64,000 bases of DNA from Granulicella sp. L56. Lineage in GTDB: Bacteria; Acidobacteriota; Terriglobia; Terriglobales; Acidobacteriaceae. Below, in pieces: positions 60,088 to 64,000 of this stretch. The DNA lies in assembly GCF_009765835.1 (NCBI RefSeq), contig NZ_LMUS01000001.1, positions 682,001-746,000 on the forward strand. The letters are read 5' to 3'. The translations under genes and the position numbers were made by a program. The notes below the pieces were generated by a model. That model saw nothing but the letters and a program-made list of their open reading frames with translations. It searched no databases and had not been told where the DNA came from. Every line of letters starts with the position of its first letter. Position 1 is the first letter of the stretch.

Positions 60088-63000
60088 TCAAAATATGATC
60101 TTGCCGCTCAACTGCAATTGCCGGGGTGAATTTGCCTGGCTGGTGACGACTCCAAAGCTCGTATTGCTAATGTCGCTCTGGGGGCCACCAAAGACCGGGT
60201 GATTAAGGATATTGAATCCTTCTGCACGAAATTCGATTCGATCTTCTCGCCAGAACGGGAAGGAGCGAATGACCGAACTGTCCAGATTGATCCACCGTTG
60301 CGACTGCATCGTATTCCTTCCGACGTTTCCAAAGGTGTATTGCGCTGGAACGGCGAAGGCCGCAGTATTGAACCATTCTGCTACCGTTTTGTGAGAAAGA
60401 TGCGGGTCGCCTACCCGGTCAGCCCATTCATAGCCGGTATTTCCAATGTTGGCGATGTCATTACTGTCGTGCACCGTGAAGTTCTGGCCATTGCGCCAGG
60501 TGAAGATATTGTTGATCTGCCAATTACCTGCGATGTAATCGACGAAGCGATTGCCGGTTGAAAATCTCTTGCCTTTGCCGACCGGAATCTCATAAAGAGA
60601 GTTGACCACAAAGACCTGGGGCATATTGGTCCCGGACAAGCCGTATGAGGCCCCGGGATGATACGCATCCTGCACCACTGTGCCTTCCACCCCAAACCAG
60701 CCGTCATCTTCGGCCATTGATTTAGACCAGGTATAGGCAACCTGGTAAGAGAAGCCATTGGTGTAGCGCTTATCCAACTGCACCTGGAGCGCGTTATAAC
60801 TGCCATTGCCGATGCTGCGGTCGTAATAGGTTGGAATGCTATACGGATAAGGCGCTCTTGACTGCGGAGTCCCCGGACCGGGTGTGAGAGCCGTGTTGTA
60901 TTGACCGCCGACGTTCGTGCGATGGGACCCGGAGCCGACATAGTCCACTCTTAGCGCCAGGGAGCCACTCAACTGTCTCTGCACACCGAAGTTCCACTGC
61001 TCCGAATAAGGGTTCTTGATATGCGGGTCATAGAACCACTGATTACTGGTAAATGGCGTGGCGGGTGGAAAGAGACCCGATCCGCTTGCGTTGAAAGGAT
61101 TCTGAACGGTCACGTTCGGCGTAAGCTGCGTGGTGGTGGGAACATTGGTGAGCGAACTTGCAATCTGCTGTCCAATGTCAGGCCATGAACCCTCAATGTT
61201 CTGGGCCATCTGGGTGACCGCAGCCCAGTCATCGAAGACGATGCCGTAAGCACCATGCATCACCGTCTTGTCATCGACCTTATAGGCGAACCCGAATCTC
61301 GGCCCAAGGTTCGAATTGACGTTATGAGAGATCTTGCCGTTGGGGCTCACAATGACATGAGCAGGCAAGGTACCGTCGCCGGGGATGCAGGGAGCGAAGC
61401 CGCGCGAGTCGCAAGACGGCGGCAGCTTCTGGATGATGTAATTCCCGGTTCCCCAATCCATGTCGCCGGTTTCTGGGCCGCCCTGCTTGCCGATGTTTGC
61501 GTTGGTTCCATACGCTGGCAGGAAGGGATAGTCGTAGCGCAATCCGTAGTTCAGGGTGAGCCGTGGCGTGGCCTTCCATGAGTCCTGGAGGAAGACACTC
61601 AGCAGCCCGCCGGGGCGCTCTGTCTCATCCACGTTGCGGCGGCTGGCGCCACTGGGGGCATTCAATAGAAAAGATGCCAGAGCATCGCCCGTGGAAGCCG
61701 CGACAGAAGGATTCCCAGTCTGCGGAGACGTGAAGGTGAGACCAATCTGAGCCAAAGGGCTGGCAAAGTTCACGGTATCGAACCCTGCACCAAACTTAAT
61801 TTCATGATTGCCCATGATCCTTGTGTAGGAACCACGAACCTCTTGGCTGTCCGTGGCCTTAGGATTATCGTCGATGCTCTCGCCGCCGTTGCCATAGCCG
61901 CTGATGCCCGGGCCCGGGAGCAGAGCGCCTCCATTTGCCGCGGCAAAGCCGCTCGCAAAGGCATCGGAAAAGCCTATGGTCGAGATAATGTCCGCAGTTG
62001 ATTTGGTGAAGCGCGTCGCGGAGTTGTCCGAGACTGTGGTGTGAGCGTATTGCACCTGCAGAATCTGGGTGGGGCTGAAGATGTGAACAAAGCTGCCACC
62101 CCAATTACGACCCTGGATCTCGTGGTCGGTCAGCAGTCCAGGCAATCCGCCTGAAGAATTGAGCGTGCTGTTGATGAAGCTGTAGCGGAACCAGGCAGTG
62201 TCTTTGGTCCCAAAGCTTTGATCCCCACGGATGTCGAACTCATTCTGCTGTTGCGTCAATGGAGTAGCGTCGAGCGCATTCGCTGTGCAGGTACCATTGC
62301 TACTGACCAGGCAGGGCCCTGGTGCGGGGAAGACAAATTTCGCGTAGGCGACCATCCGCTGGTCGATCAGATTGGAAGGAATCTGGTTGCCAGCAAATGC
62401 CGGACGGGTGAAGGTTTGACCATCAGTCGTGGTCTGAAATGGATTGTAGATTTGAAGTTGATTGTTGTCGGCCTCGTTACCTGACAGCTCCGCGTCGGTC
62501 GGTACAAGGATCAGGTTGTTCTGCGGTGTCGAATACCGATACCCCTGATACGCGCCAAAGAAGAAGGACTTGTTCCTGCCGTTGTAAAGCTTCGGAATGA
62601 CGACAGGACCGCCGATTGATCCACCGAACTGATTCTGATGGAAAGAGGGCTTGGGCGTGGACGCCGGCAGAAAATAATTGCGTGCGTCGAAGACGGTGTT
62701 GCGAACATATTCCCAGCCCGAACCGTGAAATTCGTTGGTGCCGCTCTTCGTGACTACATTCACTACGCCACCGAGCACGGAACCGTACTCCGCATTGTCG
62801 GTATGCGAAACGACTTTGAACTCCTGAATCGCGTCGATGATAGGCGAGATGGCATAGGTGCTCTCGATTGCACCGTAGTTGTATAGTCCGTCCATCAGAT
62901 AGAAATTGCTGCGGTTGGTCTGCCCGTTGATAGCAGGAAAGGAGTAGTCCGAACCGATGGCGACAGCGGCGCCGAATCCGCCGTTACTGGACATTCCAGC

Positions 63001-63558
63001 ACTCTGCCCCGTCATGATTGGAACCACGCCTGGGGTGAGTGCCAGCAGCGCTGTAAAGTTTCGTCCATTTAGAGGAAGATCGTTGACCTGTTTGGTCTCG
63101 ATCACAGTTCCCAAACTCGCGCCGGTCACATCCAACTGGGCGGCCGTGGCATCCACTGTGACGGCTTCCGTCTGACTTCCTACCGCAAGGCTGAAGTCGA
63201 GCGTAGCGGTCTGGTCGACGGCGAGGACAAATTCAGCAACCTTTTGCGGATTGAACCCAGTCGCACTCGCCTGAACGGTATAGTGGCCCGGCGTGATATC
63301 GAGAATGGCATACGCGCCTGAGTTGTTGGAGACCGATTGATGCACGACCGATGTCGCGGTGTTCTGCAACACGATCGTCGCACCGGGAATCACCGCGCCA
63401 TTGGGGTCGCGAATGACTCCATTGACGGAAGCGGTCGAGACCTGGGCGATTGCCGGGGCCGCGAAGAGGAGGAGGAGAAGGCCAACGAAACAGGTTTTAT
63501 GCATTCCTGGGAGCAGAGCAGCAATCTGACGGGCAAAGTTTTGCGCGTAATTTGTCAT
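60088..63558 (-). CDS. TonB-dependent receptor, Oar-like, with carboxypeptidase-regulatory-like N-terminus (1156 aa)
   Basis: The start is set at ATG 63558 with AGAGG 9 bases upstream; ATG 63576 is in frame but has no signal. A signal peptide (GLLLLLFAAPAIAQ, ending near 39) is followed by the beta-sandwich at about 45-130 (ASVNGVIRDPNGAVIPGATIVLQN, GAYAILDITPGHYTVQASATGF). The plug (NDLPLNGRNFTALLALTPGVVP, KTGTNEFHGSGWEYVRNTVFDARN) and a large barrel ending in SGKIIF, an aromatic-terminated last strand, come next. It diverges from a LacI-type regulator, which suggests a sugar-related ligand under carbon control. The ligand is unknown. Confidence 0.88.
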   Translation of the reverse strand: MTNYAQNFARQIAALLPGMHKTCFVGLLLLLFAAPAIAQVSTASVNGVIRDPNGAVIPGATIVLQNTATSVVHQSVSNNSGAYAILDITPGHYTVQASATGFNPQKVAEFVLAVDQTATLDFSLAVGSQTEAVTVDATAAQLDVTGASLGTVIETKQVNDLPLNGRNFTALLALTPGVVPIMTGQSAGMSSNGGFGAAVAIGSDYSFPAINGQTNRSNFYLMDGLYNYGAIESTYAISPIIDAIQEFKVVSHTDNAEYGSVLGGVVNVVTKSGTNEFHGSGWEYVRNTVFDARNYFLPASTPKPSFHQNQFGGSIGGPVVIPKLYNGRNKSFFFGAYQGYRYSTPQNNLILVPTDAELSGNEADNNQLQIYNPFQTTTDGQTFTRPAFAGNQIPSNLIDQRMVAYAKFVFPAPGPCLVSSNGTCTANALDATPLTQQQNEFDIRGDQSFGTKDTAWFRYSFINSTLNSSGGLPGLLTDHEIQGRNWGGSFVHIFSPTQILQVQYAHTTVSDNSATRFTKSTADIISTIGFSDAFASGFAAANGGALLPGPGISGYGNGGESIDDNPKATDSQEVRGSYTRIMGNHEIKFGAGFDTVNFASPLAQIGLTFTSPQTGNPSVAASTGDALASFLLNAPSGASRRNVDETERPGGLLSVFLQDSWKATPRLTLNYGLRYDYPFLPAYGTNANIGKQGGPETGDMDWGTGNYIIQKLPPSCDSRGFAPCIPGDGTLPAHVIVSPNGKISHNVNSNLGPRFGFAYKVDDKTVMHGAYGIVFDDWAAVTQMAQNIEGSWPDIGQQIASSLTNVPTTTQLTPNVTVQNPFNASGSGLFPPATPFTSNQWFYDPHIKNPYSEQWNFGVQRQLSGSLALRVDYVGSGSHRTNVGGQYNTALTPGPGTPQSRAPYPYSIPTYYDRSIGNGSYNALQVQLDKRYTNGFSYQVAYTWSKSMAEDDGWFGVEGTVVQDAYHPGASYGLSGTNMPQVFVVNSLYEIPVGKGKRFSTGNRFVDYIAGNWQINNIFTWRNGQNFTVHDSNDIANIGNTGYEWADRVGDPHLSHKTVAEWFNTAAFAVPAQYTFGNVGRNTMQSQRWINLDSSVIRSFPFWREDRIEFRAEGFNILNHPVFGGPQSDISNTSFGVVTSQANSPRQLQLSGKIIF

Positions 63559-63719
63559 CGAAGGAACCTCTCTCATCGTGCTGATCTCATCCCACCATCT
63601 CGTCGATGGCGTCCTGCAGGTGACTCATGGCCCAAGGAATACGGTTACTGTTCCGAATACTTTACAAAGGTGGAACCAACTTTTATCTGCGCACAACGAC
63701 TTTGTCAAGTGAAAAAGTC

Positions 63720-63755
63720 AATCTTTCGGATGAGCCGTGGCTCATTGGAAAGATT
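63720..63755. promoter_or_regulatory. 36-bp dyad midway between divergent TonB receptor and LacI genes
   Basis: AATCTTTC (63720-63727) and GAAAGATT (63748-63755) frame ATGAGCC/GGCTCAT, an 8-bp plus a 7-bp arm with one mismatched pair between. Its centre is about 180 bp from each start codon, fitting a shared operator or hairpin. Confidence 0.55.
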
Positions 63756-63801
63756 GGGCGGCAAGTCCGCGCCCACCAGCACTTGATTTTGATTTGGAGG
63801 T

Positions 63802-63831
63802 TTGCCTGGATCGAAGAATTTCCGCTATAGT
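63802..63831 (+). promoter_or_regulatory. Putative sigma-70 promoter of the LacI-type gene
   Basis: TTGCCT (63802-63807), 18 bases, TATAGT (63826-63831), about 85 bases before the start codon. The -35 is weak. Confidence 0.4.
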
Positions 63832-63916
63832 ATGCGGCTCAGTCAAAGTTTCGTAGACCGATGCTTTGGGTCAAACGCAAGAGTGGGCCGATCTGAGCAT
63901 GAAAGGTGCACTTTAT

Positions 63917-64000
63917 ATGACGATTCGGATGAAGGACATAGCAAAAGATCTCGGTCTTTCGCAGGCTACCGTTTCCAAAGTCCTCCGCGACCATCCTGAC
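63917..64000 (+). CDS. LacI-family transcriptional regulator (3'-truncated by window)
   Basis: The first 28 residues are visible from ATG 63917 (AAAGG about 12 bases upstream): a LacI helix-turn-helix with MKDIAKDLGLSQATVSKVL and RDHPD, the exact family pattern with recognition helix SQATVSKVL. It diverges from the TonB receptor, so it probably regulates that receptor and perhaps sugar genes beyond the window. The rest of the gene lies outside. Confidence 0.85.
   Translation, partial: MTIRMKDIAKDLGLSQATVSKVLRDHPD

Larger units (their letters stand above)
63559..63916. other. 358-bp divergent control region between TonB receptor 2 and the LacI-type gene
   Basis: The region holds a 36-bp near-palindrome midway (63720-63755), an adjacent TGGGCG/CGCCCA hairpin (63755-63775), a possible LacI promoter (63802-63831) and the ribosome sites of both genes. 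I see no gene in it. Confidence 0.65.

Overview
The window looks like a chromosomal segment of a GC-rich soil acidobacterium of the Terriglobus/Granulicella/Edaphobacter type. The pointers are two very long Oar-like TonB-dependent receptors with a carboxypeptidase-regulatory-like N-terminus, plant-polysaccharide catabolism genes, a PEP-CTERM protein, a futalosine-pathway menaquinone gene and dispersed non-coding hairpin repeats. This is inference from gene content; no 16S rRNA gene is present.

Layout. (1) 1-10.8 kb, + strand: distal end of a contractile-tail/injection-system cluster (two baseplate J-type proteins, a tail protein I-like protein, a giant DUF6519/beta-helix protein and a small companion). 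(2) 10.9-21.8 kb, - strand: a galactose / pectin side-chain locus (TonB receptor, GH105, galK, galT, TetR regulator, secreted GH2 beta-galactosidase). (3) 22-26.1 kb: YbbP/YbbA-type ABC exporter divergent from a TesA-like lipoprotein esterase, the same arrangement as in E. coli. (4) 26.2-31.7 kb: truB, folE and two adjacent pyruvoyl-tetrahydropterin-synthase paralogues, a glycosyltransferase, a TlpA-like thiol lipoprotein, a HAD phosphatase and a 12-bp tandem repeat. (5) 31.7-34.2 kb: a small accessory segment between two tRNA-Arg genes, with higBA, a PEP-CTERM protein under a sigma-54-like promoter and an unannotated 42-residue secreted peptide. (6) 35.8-40.5 kb: iron uptake operon (FTR1 permease fused to a DUF2318 domain, two FtsX permeases, ATPase). 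(7) 40.6-52.2 kb: housekeeping and regulatory genes (nadK, tlyA, ECF sigma/anti-sigma pair, phosphodiesterase, beta-propeller lipoprotein, DUF92, YdcF, Sua5/YciO, SpoU methylase, rarA). (8) 52.3-57.1 kb: hexuronate/oligogalacturonate genes (two dehydrogenases, MFS transporter, PL22-like lyase). (9) 57.3-64 kb: mqnC, a cNMP-domain histidine kinase, a second TonB receptor and the start of a divergent LacI regulator.

The strongest large-scale signal is a strand switch near 40.1-41.5 kb. Left of it the + strand is C-rich whatever the gene orientation; right of it the + strand is G-rich. All nine full copies of a dispersed intergenic repeat flip orientation at the same place (four forward on the left, five reverse on the right), and a second repeat pair flips too. 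This is the pattern of a replication-strand boundary or an inversion junction.

Other points worth checking: an FTR1-DUF2318 fusion operon that lacks a P19-type partner, an SDR whose catalytic YxxxK is YxxxR, tandem TetR operators, and a 36-bp dyad midway between the second TonB receptor and the LacI gene.
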